Below are positions 36,961-47,046 of a stretch of DNA of 64,000 nucleotides, in pieces. The stretch lies in the NCBI GenBank assembly GCA_020226215.1, contig CM035227.1, positions 106,995,732-107,059,731 on the forward strand. Reading direction: 5' to 3'. The translations under genes and the position numbers were made by a program. Source of the stretch: Sindora glabra (lineage: Eukaryota > Streptophyta > Magnoliopsida > Fabales > Fabaceae). Under the pieces are notes generated by a model, which was not told the DNA's origin, did not search any database, and worked only from the letters and a program-made list of their open reading frames with translations. The first letter of the stretch is position 1, and every line of letters starts with the position of its first letter.

Positions 36961-37867
36961 GATTTTAGGTTTTAGAGCTATTTTCCTTACGCCACCTTTC
37001 GTTTCAAAGCTAATTTCATTAGTGCGTCATTTCACACAATTGTGAATGTGTGTGTGTCTATATATATATATATATTCTGTCCCAATTAATGATGGTTATA
37101 CAAGAAACTGACAAAAAAATTCTTCTAATATTGACAGCACATACTGCACTCATCGTGAAGAAACAATAATAATCAACTGGTATTTTTTATAATGTATCTA
37201 CCATTCAAATTTTTTTCATTTCATTCTAACGCGTAATAATTATATGTTCACACTTTCGACAAATAATATGTATATTTTTTATTTTTTGAATTCAGGCTAA
37301 TTTCACGTGTTTAGTGGCTCATTACTTTTGTCATGAAAAAATAATAATGGTTATATTGGAGTGACACATTTAATCAGTTTGGATCAAGTCTTCATGTTCC
37401 CCAACACAACTACGTATACTAGGGATGCATCCTTAGTCAATTTTGGATCAAGTAATTATATTTCACCAACAATATTTAGACTCTAATTATAATGTAGTTT
37501 TTATTAATTTAGTTTATATAATCCATCCCATTATTTCCAATTTGTTCATCATAAAACTTTATCATCAATTCAACTTTTGAATTATTCAATTATGTTGATC
37601 AATTGTTTTTTCAATATGATGGTAAAATTACCAAGAAAATGTTGATTGTTATTAAAATAAAGTTTTCACTCTTCCATATTTATCTTTTATTTTATAATTA
37701 TAATTAACCTATTTTTTTCTGCCCTAAGTTATTGAAATCAAGCTGCCTCGCCCAAAAAATTGGGTCAGCGATGATTCCAGTCTGCTTGGTGGCTGGGGGG
37801 CCTTGGGCCGTTTCTTCCACAGGGCTTTTTCTCGTACTGCGTAGGTTTTGTATGTATTCTTCCCAAA

Positions 37868-38420
37868 TGCATCCGTTTAGGGGTGTGATAAAAAAGGGGC
37901 CGGTCGGGTTTGGGCCGGATTTATGTAAATAATAATATATTTTATATTAGTCTAAATCCGACACGATTCAAATTTTTTTCTTTTTGTTAATATTTTTTAT
38001 TTCGAAGTCCGGTCTGTTTCGAAATACAGATATTCAAACCTAACCTGGTTCAAATCTGGCTTTTAAATTTTAATTTTAATATATGATATAATCAAATTCT
38101 AAAAATATATAATTATATTTATATTAACATATATATTATGTTTAATATATATAATAAAGAAAAATACTATTAAAAATTATTATATATAATAACTCATTGT
38201 GATTGAAATTTATATTACATAATATATGTTAAATATAAAATATAATAAAATATTTAACATGAAAATACAAAATAAAACTGAATTTGGTTTGATTCAATTT
38301 TAAAATTGCAAGCAAAAACCTAGCCCGCTTATAAAACAAGACCTAAAATTCTATTTAAATCTAGCTTTTGAACTTAATTTTTATCTAAATTTTATTTATT
38401 TATAATTGAATGAGATCAAA
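37868..38420. other. Duplicated AT-rich block with conserved start, copy 1
   Basis: Begins with AGGGGTGTG-TAAAAAAGG and GGCCGGTCGGGTTTGGGCCGG, then AT-rich sequence with repeated AACC(T/G)-type pairs. Counterpart in copy 2 at 51,926-52,480. The start resembles the end of some hAT MITEs, but I could not find the matching inverted end. Confidence 0.35.
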
Positions 38421-39500
38421 AATTGAGTTGGGCGACATTTATCCCACTCTACTATTGCCAAAGAACAAAGGTGGAACACTTTCTCTCGACCCTGGGGGCA
38501 ATTAATATCTTCCATAGCATCATTTTTTTTCCTTTTTTTTTGGGCCAACAATGTATATCACAGAGCAAAGAGAGCAATCTCATCCATAGCATAAAAAGGG
38601 CAATGCAGCTCAACTACGCAGCTAGAGAACAGCCCCCAACCTGTTCGATCAAATGTATTACTCCACATGCGACTTAAGGATTCTAGTAAGCCTTCTATTT
38701 TTTTTTTTTTTTACGTATCATGCGTGACCATATTTCAACTCGACAATGAAAATCAGCCTCTTTTACCATATGGACTTCATAAAAAATGTATTTAGATTAA
38801 GGAGAGGATTGTATTTGTAATACTTCGAAATTTTATAGATGGTAATTATTTAACGATACAAAATATAAATGGATATTATACAGGAACATAGAATGAATCC
38901 CTTATTAGCGAGCAGATCTAGCCTTGAAATAACTTCTAGGTATGCGCAAGAATCATTTGATTTTGCTACGTTGTGACCACCGGGTATGCATGATTAAATT
39001 TTAAAAAGGAATTGATATATCATTGTATTTATTTAAATTATTATTATGTATTTTAAAAAATTATTTATATAATATATAATCAGATATAGTGATATATTGA
39101 TATACTATTCTATTAATAATATATCGTGAACCTTCTGCTTTACAAAAAAAAGCCGGTTTCGTAAGAACCTTTTGTCATACTATGGAGATCGACGCTTGTG
39201 GGACAGGCGCAGGGTGCAGTGCAGCGGGCAGCATAACATGGGGGATGGAGCCAACAATAAGCTCCTTCTTCTTGGGGTTTGCAAAGAAGGAGGTTGGTCG
39301 CAGGGTACATCTGCAATTGGTTGGATGTTACCTCTGAGTCACATTATATCATGGAAAACTCTACGGCTGATTGGCTATACGCGTGGAAAGTGCTTCCCTC
39401 GGACGTACATGACCTTCTAATTTTATATTGATTTGTGTTTGATGCAGTCTCCGTTGGTACATATGTCGCTGGCGAAACGCGAAAATTCTATGAGAATTTA
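38421..39500. other. Duplicated low-AT islands, unexplained, copy 1
   Basis: Two stretches stand out as less AT-rich: 38,423-38,700 and 39,140-39,500. Counterparts are 52,481-52,760 and 53,160-53,530. Reading frames of 60-110 codons occur but are not conserved between copies, and no protein motif is recognisable. They could be non-coding gene fragments or parts of an undescribed repeat. Confidence 0.4.
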
Positions 39501-40433
39501 TTTATTGTTTTTAAAAATAATTTTTTATTTTTAAATTAAAATATGTGTTTAATAATTTATTTATAGAATTCATTTTTAAAAATTATATTTTTATATGTAT
39601 AAATAAAAAATAAAAAAAATAATTTTTAAAAAATTTCAAAAATTATTCTTTAATTCTTGATATTAATTTTATAATTAAATAAAATATTTTTTATTTTTTT
39701 ATTTAATTATAAAAATAAAAATATATCTAAATATATTCTATAATTTTAAAATCAGAGTGATATAATAATTGTAAAAATCATTAGATTGTATATCACATTT
39801 TTTAAAGTAATGTAAATTTAAGAGAATTCTTGTATACAAGTTAAGTTGATGCACTGTGTATATAATTACTTGTAAGTTTTTATGAGATTTTCTCGTAAAA
39901 ATGATAATATCTTATATAAAATGTATCATTTTTATATAATGATATAATTTATGAAAATAAAATTGTTATATAAAATTTTTAATTTCTTCATAACATCATG
40001 TAATTTTTTTAATAAATCTTACAATATAAAATAATGATGGTTGTAACACCAAAAATTCAAAAATTATTGTAAAATTTTATAAAAAAATTATAAATTTTAT
40101 ATAAAATTTTACGAGAAATACCTCATAATATTTGTAAGGTAGTATATATGCTATCTCAACTTAGGATAAGGTGGAAAAATGCCACATAAATTTATTTGGT
40201 AGAGTTTAAATTTTCTCTCTAATTTGTTTTTCTCCTTTCTCGTTGCTGGAAGGAGAGAAAACAAATAATAATGAAAGGAAATTTTAATTTTAATTTTAAT
40301 TTTTTTTCTTATTTGAATTGAAATGATTAAAATGAAACCGAAAAAAAAAAAGAAATGTGGTTATTGCTATTTTTATTTATCAAAATTCAAAATTTTTTCT
40401 TCTACTTAACTTTCAAAAATTTTTTTCTTTCCT

Positions 40434-40438
40434 TTTTA
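40434..40438. repeat. Left 5-bp target-site duplication of copia
   Basis: TTTTA immediately before the LTR start TGTAGCAG; the same 5 bp follow the right LTR at 47,047-47,051. Five bp is the Ty1/copia duplication length. Confidence 0.85.
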
Positions 40439-40859
40439 TGTAGCAGTTTTTTCTCTTCTTTCCCGAACGTTGGTAACAAATCAACGTGCAGATGAAAATG
40501 CTCCGTAAAAATAGGAGAGCAGTTTTTCTGCTCAACGTCCACCGGATTGCACGGCTTCTTGATGGGAGAAGTTGGCAACGTAAAGATATATAAACGGAAC
40601 AAGGGTCCCCGGGTTCGGTTAATGCTCAAATATATTTCTGAACAATTTACACCATCAAAGAAGCAAAAACCAGAACATGGAAGTACCCGAGTTTGATAAT
40701 TCAAGTGACTGTTCGGTGCAATCCAAGAGGAGATTACAGAACGTTCAGTGCGCAATTCAAACGTGGCAATGACTGGAGGTAGGCTTCCGCATTTCTGAAT
40801 TAATTTTATGCTTTAACTAGGATATATTAGGTATCTGAATATCCTAGATATAGTTTACA
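40439..40859 (+). repeat. 5' LTR of copia
   Basis: 421 bp, TGTAGCAG...GTTTACA. Compared with the 3' LTR it differs at five sites, each a G/A or C/T difference (for example GTGCAGATG versus GTGCGGATG). It should hold the promoter; a TATATAAA run lies near 40,585-40,595. Confidence 0.93.
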
Positions 40860-40861
40860 TT

Positions 40862-40873
40862 TGGTATCAGAGC
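40862..40873 (+). promoter_or_regulatory. Primer-binding site of copia (initiator tRNA-Met)
   Basis: TGGTATCAGAGC, two bases after the LTR end, is the usual plant retrotransposon site complementary to the 3' end of initiator methionine tRNA. Confidence 0.9.
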
Positions 40874-41519
40874 TGTAAAATTGCCTCTGCCTTGCTATAT
40901 TTTACATGAAAAACAGAGGATAGATTTGAATTAGAATCTTGTTTAGATGCTATTTTTCCATGTTTTTATGACTGAGAATTGATAGCCCATAAAATTATAG
41001 AGGTTTTAGGCTTGAAAAACGATGAAAAACATGTTGAAAACTGCATAAAATTGTCGGGTCTGTTGGTCTGGTTTTGGGTTTTTGAAACAGGTTATGATCG
41101 GGTCGCGTCGACCCGGCTAAGGTTGAAGACGACTTAAGCTGCAAGTCATTTTGATGCCTAAGTGAAACAACGTGTTGTTCGCTGCTTCATTTGTCGTTCA
41201 CTATGTTTTAACGACTTTCACCATGCTTTATTGAAACGGTGCGTTTCACGAGCTTACTGGTAATTAACAAGGGCCTAAGCATGCTACGCATCCGGCCTAT
41301 CTAACTGAAACTTGTAATCGAACCCGCCTTCTGCTTATGTCTTCTTTGAGTAGAAAGTAAGATCCACGTACTGTGCTCAACTCAAGAACACTGTTAACCT
41401 TAGCCAACCTGCTTATTAAAAAAAAAAAAGAAGTAACGGTCTAGAGCCCTGACCAACTGAGCCATTGAGATTTACTTGGCATAAGGTTACACAGATTCAT
41501 ATATAAAGGTTCAGAAACG

Positions 41520-41564
<45 letters not shown>

Positions 41565-42325
41565 TTGGTTTCTGAATATTGTTAAATCATAACAAACATA
41601 CTAATGTCATATAATTTATGCCTAATATTTAGATATTATTTTAGGCATTGTTTTGACACATTTAAATTAAAATTAATTAGGAGAATTTAAATCAATTAAT
41701 TAATCACATTTAGCTTAGTTGATTAATTAATTATTTACTTCTCATTATGATAAAATTGCATGATTATTTTATTAATCATAGGCAATATATGTTTTTATGG
41801 AGAACATTAATTTGTCACATTTATTCAAGTGATTAATTAATATTTTTAAATTTTCATAAAAAAATGCCTATTTGTGCATTTTGTTTAAGTATGTTTTAAA
41901 ATGTCAAGTGATCCGTATAATTTTAGTTTAATTAAAACTTAGCCACAGCACTTTTGATTATTCTAAAATTATACATAAAGCATTAGATTTAGATCTAGGA
42001 TCACATAAAGAAAAAATGATATTAATTGTAATTAATCATATTCAATATAATAATTATTATCCCACAGGAATTTTATTATATTTAATATGATTAATTAGGG
42101 TGGAATAGTAAATTTTCCTTTACCTTAATCTACCCACAGGAATTAAGATAGGGGATATAATTTGCTAGTTTCACTAATTTTTATACATAAGCCTAATTAA
42201 ATAAAACTAAGCCCACAGGCAGTTTTGTTTGTTACTAGGATTATGTTTGATAGATATGTTTTGCATTGGTAAGACATGTCATATGAAATACTTTTTAAAT
42301 TACCTCAAATTATTAACATAGCGTG
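40874..42325 (+). other. Long untranslated leader of copia
   Basis: About 1.45 kb between primer-binding site and the open gag frame, unusually long for copia, with no ORF. It contains a poly-A run near 41,420 and a (TTA)n microsatellite at 41,521-41,564. The gag frame opens at a splice-acceptor-like TTTTATACAG (42,328-42,337) and has no ATG of its own in the conserved N-terminus, so part of this leader may be an intron. Confidence 0.55.
41521..41564. repeat. (TTA)n microsatellite
   Basis: About 14 uninterrupted TTA units inside the copia leader. Confidence 0.95.
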
Positions 42326-42328
42326 TAA

Positions 42329-42913
42329 TTTTATACAGCTTTTCAACCTTTGAATATCTCTGATTTCCAAGTTCCTAAATTGAATGGTGATAATTATAAG
42401 ATATGGAAGGAGAAAATTCTTCTTCAATTGGGGTGGATGGACGTGGATGATGCAATAAGAAAGGATGAACCTCCTAAACCCACTGAAAGTAGTAGTGCAG
42501 CTGAAATAGCACTTTATGAGCGTTGGGAGCGATCAAATCGCCTTAGTATGATGTATATCAAAACTAAGATATCTGCTAGCGTTCGTGGGTCTATTGGAGA
42601 GCATCAAAACGTTCGAAGTTTGCTCAAGGCCATTGATGAACAATTTGAAACTTCAGACAAGGCTTTGGCAAGCACCCTAATGACAAGGTTATCATCAATG
42701 AAGCTTACCGGCATAACGGGTGTGCGAGAGCATATCATGCAGATGAGGGACATTGCAGCTCAATTAAAAATGCTTGAGGTTGAGATGTCTGAGTCTTTCC
42801 TTGTGCACTATATCCTAAACTCTCTGCCGCCTCAGTATGGACCTTTCAAGATTTCCTACAACACACATAAGAAGAAATGGACAATCAATGAACTTCTGTC
42901 CATGTGTGTATAG
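42329..42913 (+). pseudogene. Copia gag, N-terminal part, ended by a premature TAG
   Basis: The open frame reads NISDFQVPKLNGDNYKIWKE (DUF4219/gag N-terminus), then ILLQLGWMDVDDAI, the UBN2 core with SMKLTGITGVREHIMQMRD, LPPQYGPFKISYN and LLSMCV. It ends with TAG at 42,911-42,913. The downstream polyprotein is in the same frame, so this is one stop codon in a gag-pol frame, at a position where relatives usually have Gln (CVQEE). CAG to TAG is a C-to-T change like those between the LTRs. The frame has no ATG before W-M-D. Gag forms the cytoplasmic particle. Confidence 0.85.
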
Positions 42914-42937
42914 GAAGAAGGGAGGCTTATTGCAGAA

Positions 42938-45900
42938 ATGGGAGAAAGCGCACATTTAGAAATACAAGGGAAGAACAACAAGCAAGCTAACTCAAAAGGA
43001 AAGGGAAATGCACCCATTCAAGGCAGTATAAAGAAAGAGTCCAAGTGTTTCTTCTGCAAGAAGAAAGGACACATAAAGAAGAACTGCAACAAATTTAAGA
43101 GCTGGCTTGAAAAGAAAGGTATCTCAATCTCACACTTTTGTTATGAATCTAATATGATAGATATTAGTAGTAACACATGGTGGATTGATTCTGGTTCTAC
43201 AATCCACATCTCTAATACCTTGCAGGGCTTTCTAAACCAAAGGAAGCCAATGGGCAGTGAGCAGTACATCTATTCAGGCAACAAGATGGGCTCACTAGTT
43301 GAAGCTATAGGAACTTGCAGACTAGTTTTAGATACTGGCTTTAGTTTGATATTGGAAAGGACTTTTTATGTACCGAGTTTCTCTAGAAACTTAATTTCTA
43401 TTTCGAAACTTTTGCCTTTTGGATATTCTTTTGAATTTTCAAATAATATGTTTAAGTTATTTTATAAATCTAATTTTGTTGGCAATGGTACAATTTCTGA
43501 TGGTCTTTTCCGAATTCAATTACAAGACAGTATACCTAATGATTCAATGCATGTTTCTAGTAGCATAGGTATTAAGAGATGTGTTACTAATGAAGATTCC
43601 TCTATGTTGTGGCACCGTAGACTAGGTCATATCTCAATAGAAAGGGTTAAAAGGTTAGTAAAAGATGGAATACTTAGTACGTTAGATTTTACTGACTTTG
43701 AAACTTGTATAGACTGCATAAAGGGAAAGCAGACTAATAAGACCAAGAAAGGTGCCAAGAGGAGTACTACCATTTTAGAAATCATACATATAGATATTTG
43801 TAGTCCAGATTTGGACTATAGTAGTCCAAAATACTTTATCACCTTTATTGATGATTACTCACGATATATGTATCTCTATCTGTTGAATAATAAGAATGAG
43901 GCACTTGATGCCTTTAAGGTGTTTAAAGCAGAAATAGAGAAACAATGTGATAAACAAATTAAGATAGTGAGATCAGATAGAGGTGGTGAGTATTATGGTA
44001 GATATACTGAAGATGGACAAGCATTAGGTCCATTTGCTAGATTTCTTCAAGAAGTAGCTGAAAGAAGAAATCGAACACTATTGGACATGGTAAGGAGCAT
44101 GCTTAGCAGCTCTAAGCTTCCTAAGTCCTTATGGATTGAAGGCCTTAAGACGGCAGTGTATATCCTTAACCGGGTCCCAACTAAGGCTGTTGAAAAGACA
44201 CCATTTGAGTTGTTTAAGGGTTGGAAACCGAGTTTAAGACATATGCGCGTTTGGGGATGTCCGTCTGAGGTTAGGGTCTACAATCCACAAGAAAAGAAGC
44301 TGGATCCTAGGACTATAAGTGGCTACTTCATTGGGTATGCTGAAAAGTCCAAAGGATATAGATTCTATTGTCCATCTCATAGCACTAGGATTGTGGAATC
44401 TAGAAATGCAAAATTTCTTGAAAATGACTTGATTAGTGGGAGTGATCAATTTCAGCATCCAAATACTGAACTTGATCATTTTGGTTCTCAAGCTTCCACA
44501 TCAAGTGATAGATTAGTTGTAATCCATGCCCCTCAAGTACCATTGGGTATTGAACAACTAATCATTGAGGATCCACAACCACTTGGCCATAACCAAGTTG
44601 ATCCAGTTGTTGAACAATTACCAGAAATTGTTGAACAACCAATTGAGGAGCATCCTTCCCAAGAGGATGCTAACCCAACATTAAGAAGATCAACTAGGGA
44701 AAGGAGGTCAGCAATTCCTAGTGATTATGCTGTGTATCTACAAGAGTCTGACTACAAGATAGGAGCTGAAAATGACCCAGAGACGTTTTCACAAGCTATT
44801 AACTGCAGAGAATCCGGATTATGGTACAATGCTATGAAGGAAGAGATGGATTCCATGGCGTCTAATGGAGTCTGGGATCTTGTCGAGTTGCCTAGTAGTT
44901 CAAAAGCCATAGGGTGTAAATGGGTGTATAAGATGAAAAAGGACTCATTAGGCAACATTGAAAGATATAATGCAAGACTCGTGGCTAAGGGATTCACTCA
45001 GAAGGAAGGAATCGACTACACAGAGACATTTTCTCCTGTGTCTAAAAAAGATTCCCTCCATGTAATAATGGCATTGGTTGCCCAATTTGACCTGGAACTG
45101 CATCAGATGGATGTGAAGACGACATTGCTCAATGGGGATCTAGAGGAAGAGGTATATATGAAACAACCTGAAGGATTCTCCTCTAATGCTGGTGAGCATT
45201 TAGTATGCAAGCTTAAGAAATCCATATATGGATTGAAACAGGCCTCTCGCCAATGGTATCTTAAGTTTCATGATGTTATTTCCTCATTCGGATTTGTGGA
45301 AAACGTCATGGATCAGTGTATATACCACAAGGTCAGTGGGAGTAAAATCTGTTTCCTTGTGCTGTATGTGGATGATATACTGCTTGCAACCAATGATAGG
45401 GGATTGCTATATGAGGTGAAACAATTTCTCTTTAAGAATTTTGATATGAAGGATATGGGTGAGGCATCTTATGTAATTGGTATTAAGATCCATAGGGATA
45501 GAACTCAAGATATTTTAGGTCTATCACAAGAAACCTATATCAATAAGGTCTTAGAGAGATTTCGGATGAAAGATTGTTCATCAAGTGTAGCACCTATTGT
45601 GAAGGGTGACAGGTTCAATTTGAATCAGTGCTCGAAGAATGATCTAGAAAGGGAACAAATGCGAAACATTCCATATGCTTCAGCTGTTGGAAGCCTTATG
45701 TATGCTCAGGTTTGTACAAGACCTGACATTGCATTCACAGTTGGAATGTTAGGGAGATATCAAAGTAATCCAGGAATGGATCATTGGAGAGCTGCAAAGA
45801 AAGTGATGAGGTATCTCAAAGGTACCAAACATTACATGTTGATGTACAAACGAACTGAGAATCTTGAGGTAGTTGGCTACTCAGACTTGGATTTTGCCGG

Positions 45901-46351
45901 ATGCGTTGATTCACGAAAATCAACATCAGGATACATTTTTATGTTTGCTGGTGGAGCCGTGTCTTGGAGGAGCGTAAAGCAAACCTTAGTTGCTACTTCT
46001 ACCACAGAAGCTGAGTTCGTATCTTGTTTTGAGGCAACTTCACATGGTGTATGGCTCAAGAGCTTTATTTCTGGGCTTAGAGTTGTGGATTCAATTTCTA
46101 GGCCATTAAGAATTTATTGTGACAACTCAGCTGTAGTTTTTCTGGCTAAGAATGACAAAAGTGGAAGTCGAAGTAAACACATCGACATCAAGTACTTAGC
46201 CATTCGGGAACGTGTCAAGGAAAACAAAGTTACCATTGTACACATTAGCACTGAGTTGATGATAGCAGATTCTTTGACAAAAGGCATGCCACCGTCAGTG
46301 TTTAAGGATCATGTATTAAGGATGGGACTTGGTACCATATTAAGTCTTTGA
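42938..46351 (+). CDS. Copia gag C-terminus and pol polyprotein (protease, integrase, RT, RNase H)
   Basis: 1,137 codons with no stop, starting at the first ATG after the gag TAG; biologically it continues the gag frame. Zinc knuckle CFFCKKKGHIKKNC (residues 37-50); aspartic protease WWIDSGSTIHI (82-92); pre-integrase LWHRRLGHI (~224); integrase with Asp286 (HIDICSPD), Asp347 (RSDRGGEY) and Glu375 (VAERRNR); reverse transcriptase with YVDD at 810-813; RNase H with YSDLDF (~983), TTEAEF and YCDNSA. Asp347-Glu375 has only 27 residues between, instead of about 35 or more, because the PYTPQQNG-like segment before VAER is missing, an in-frame deletion that should cripple integration. MDVKTTLLNG replaces the usual MDVKTAFLNG. 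All other catalytic residues are present. Confidence 0.92.
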   Translation: MGESAHLEIQGKNNKQANSKGKGNAPIQGSIKKESKCFFCKKKGHIKKNCNKFKSWLEKKGISISHFCYESNMIDISSNTWWIDSGSTIHISNTLQGFLNQRKPMGSEQYIYSGNKMGSLVEAIGTCRLVLDTGFSLILERTFYVPSFSRNLISISKLLPFGYSFEFSNNMFKLFYKSNFVGNGTISDGLFRIQLQDSIPNDSMHVSSSIGIKRCVTNEDSSMLWHRRLGHISIERVKRLVKDGILSTLDFTDFETCIDCIKGKQTNKTKKGAKRSTTILEIIHIDICSPDLDYSSPKYFITFIDDYSRYMYLYLLNNKNEALDAFKVFKAEIEKQCDKQIKIVRSDRGGEYYGRYTEDGQALGPFARFLQEVAERRNRTLLDMVRSMLSSSKLPKSLWIEGLKTAVYILNRVPTKAVEKTPFELFKGWKPSLRHMRVWGCPSEVRVYNPQEKKLDPRTISGYFIGYAEKSKGYRFYCPSHSTRIVESRNAKFLENDLISGSDQFQHPNTELDHFGSQASTSSDRLVVIHAPQVPLGIEQLIIEDPQPLGHNQVDPVVEQLPEIVEQPIEEHPSQEDANPTLRRSTRERRSAIPSDYAVYLQESDYKIGAENDPETFSQAINCRESGLWYNAMKEEMDSMASNGVWDLVELPSSSKAIGCKWVYKMKKDSLGNIERYNARLVAKGFTQKEGIDYTETFSPVSKKDSLHVIMALVAQFDLELHQMDVKTTLLNGDLEEEVYMKQPEGFSSNAGEHLVCKLKKSIYGLKQASRQWYLKFHDVISSFGFVENVMDQCIYHKVSGSKICFLVLYVDDILLATNDRGLLYEVKQFLFKNFDMKDMGEASYVIGIKIHRDRTQDILGLSQETYINKVLERFRMKDCSSSVAPIVKGDRFNLNQCSKNDLEREQMRNIPYASAVGSLMYAQVCTRPDIAFTVGMLGRYQSNPGMDHWRAAKKVMRYLKGTKHYMLMYKRTENLEVVGYSDLDFAGCVDSRKSTSGYIFMFAGGAVSWRSVKQTLVATSTTEAEFVSCFEATSHGVWLKSFISGLRVVDSISRPLRIYCDNSAVVFLAKNDKSGSRSKHIDIKYLAIRERVKENKVTIVHISTELMIADSLTKGMPPSVFKDHVLRMGLGTILSL

Positions 46352-46616
46352 TGTATATATACATATTTTTGTAATAAAGCTCTCATTCAATTTAAGTTAT
46401 TTTTCTCATTTTTGAGTATACATTTATGTTTAAAGAAAAATAACATTAAGAGGACCCAGAATAAATATAAGACTTATTCATTAAGTTATGGTGGGTTGAG
46501 AAAGCAAAATGTATCGTGATACATGGGAGGTAATACTCATAGATAGAGGACCTATCACTATGATCCATACATTGAGTTTTCTCTACTTTTGAATACTTTT
46601 GATTTTTACGGAGCAA

Positions 46617-46625
46617 GTGGGAGAA
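46617..46625 (+). promoter_or_regulatory. Polypurine tract of copia
   Basis: GTGGGAGAA, preceded by CAA, abuts the 3' LTR start. It would prime plus-strand DNA synthesis. Confidence 0.75.
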
Positions 46626-47046
46626 TGTAGCAGTTTTTTCTCTTCTTTCCCGAACGTTGGTAACAAATCAACGTGCGGATGAAAATGCTCCGTAAAAATA
46701 AGAGAGCAGTTTTTCTGCTCAACGTCCACCGGATTGCACGGCTTCTTGATGGGAGAAGTTGGCAACGTAAAGATATATAAACGGAACAAGGGTCCCCGGG
46801 TTCGGTTAATGCTCAAATATATTTCTGAACAATTTACACCATCAAAGAAGCAAAAACCAGAACATGGAAGTACCCGAGTTTGATAATTCAAGTGACTGTT
46901 CGGTGCAATCCAAGAGGAGATTACAGAACGTTCAGTACGCAATTCAAACGTGGCAATGGCTGGAGGTAGGCTTCCGCATTTCTGAATTAATTTTATGCTT
47001 TAATTAGGATATATTAGGTATCTGAATATCCTAGATATAGTTTACA
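46626..47046 (+). repeat. 3' LTR of copia
   Basis: 421 bp, TGTAGCAG...GTTTACA; five transitions from the 5' LTR. TTTTA target duplication follows. Confidence 0.93.

Larger units (their letters stand above)
40439..47046 (+). mobile_element. Ty1/copia LTR retrotransposon, complete, recently inserted
   Basis: A 6,608-bp element: two 421-bp LTRs beginning TG and ending CA, a primer-binding site, a long leader, gag-pol on the plus strand with domain order gag, protease, integrase, reverse transcriptase, RNase H (the copia order), and a purine-rich tract. It is flanked by TTTTA on both sides. The LTRs differ at five positions, all transitions. It inserted into copy 1 of the segmental duplication; copy 2 retains the uninterrupted site near 54,447. 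It is probably non-autonomous now: an in-frame TAG in gag and a shortened integrase core. Confidence 0.95.

Noticed and set aside
37868..38420. Possible hAT MITE starting AGGGGTGTG
   Set aside because: No matching inverted terminus or 8-bp duplication found in either duplicate.
41430..41480. tRNA-like A-box (TGGCTCAGTTGG on the minus strand) in the copia leader
   Set aside because: No B-box, no cloverleaf and no acceptor stem follow; a poly-T run comes directly after. Probably chance or a tRNA-derived scrap.
44234..46059. Minus-strand frames of 60-85 codons
   Set aside because: Antisense shadows of the copia polyprotein.
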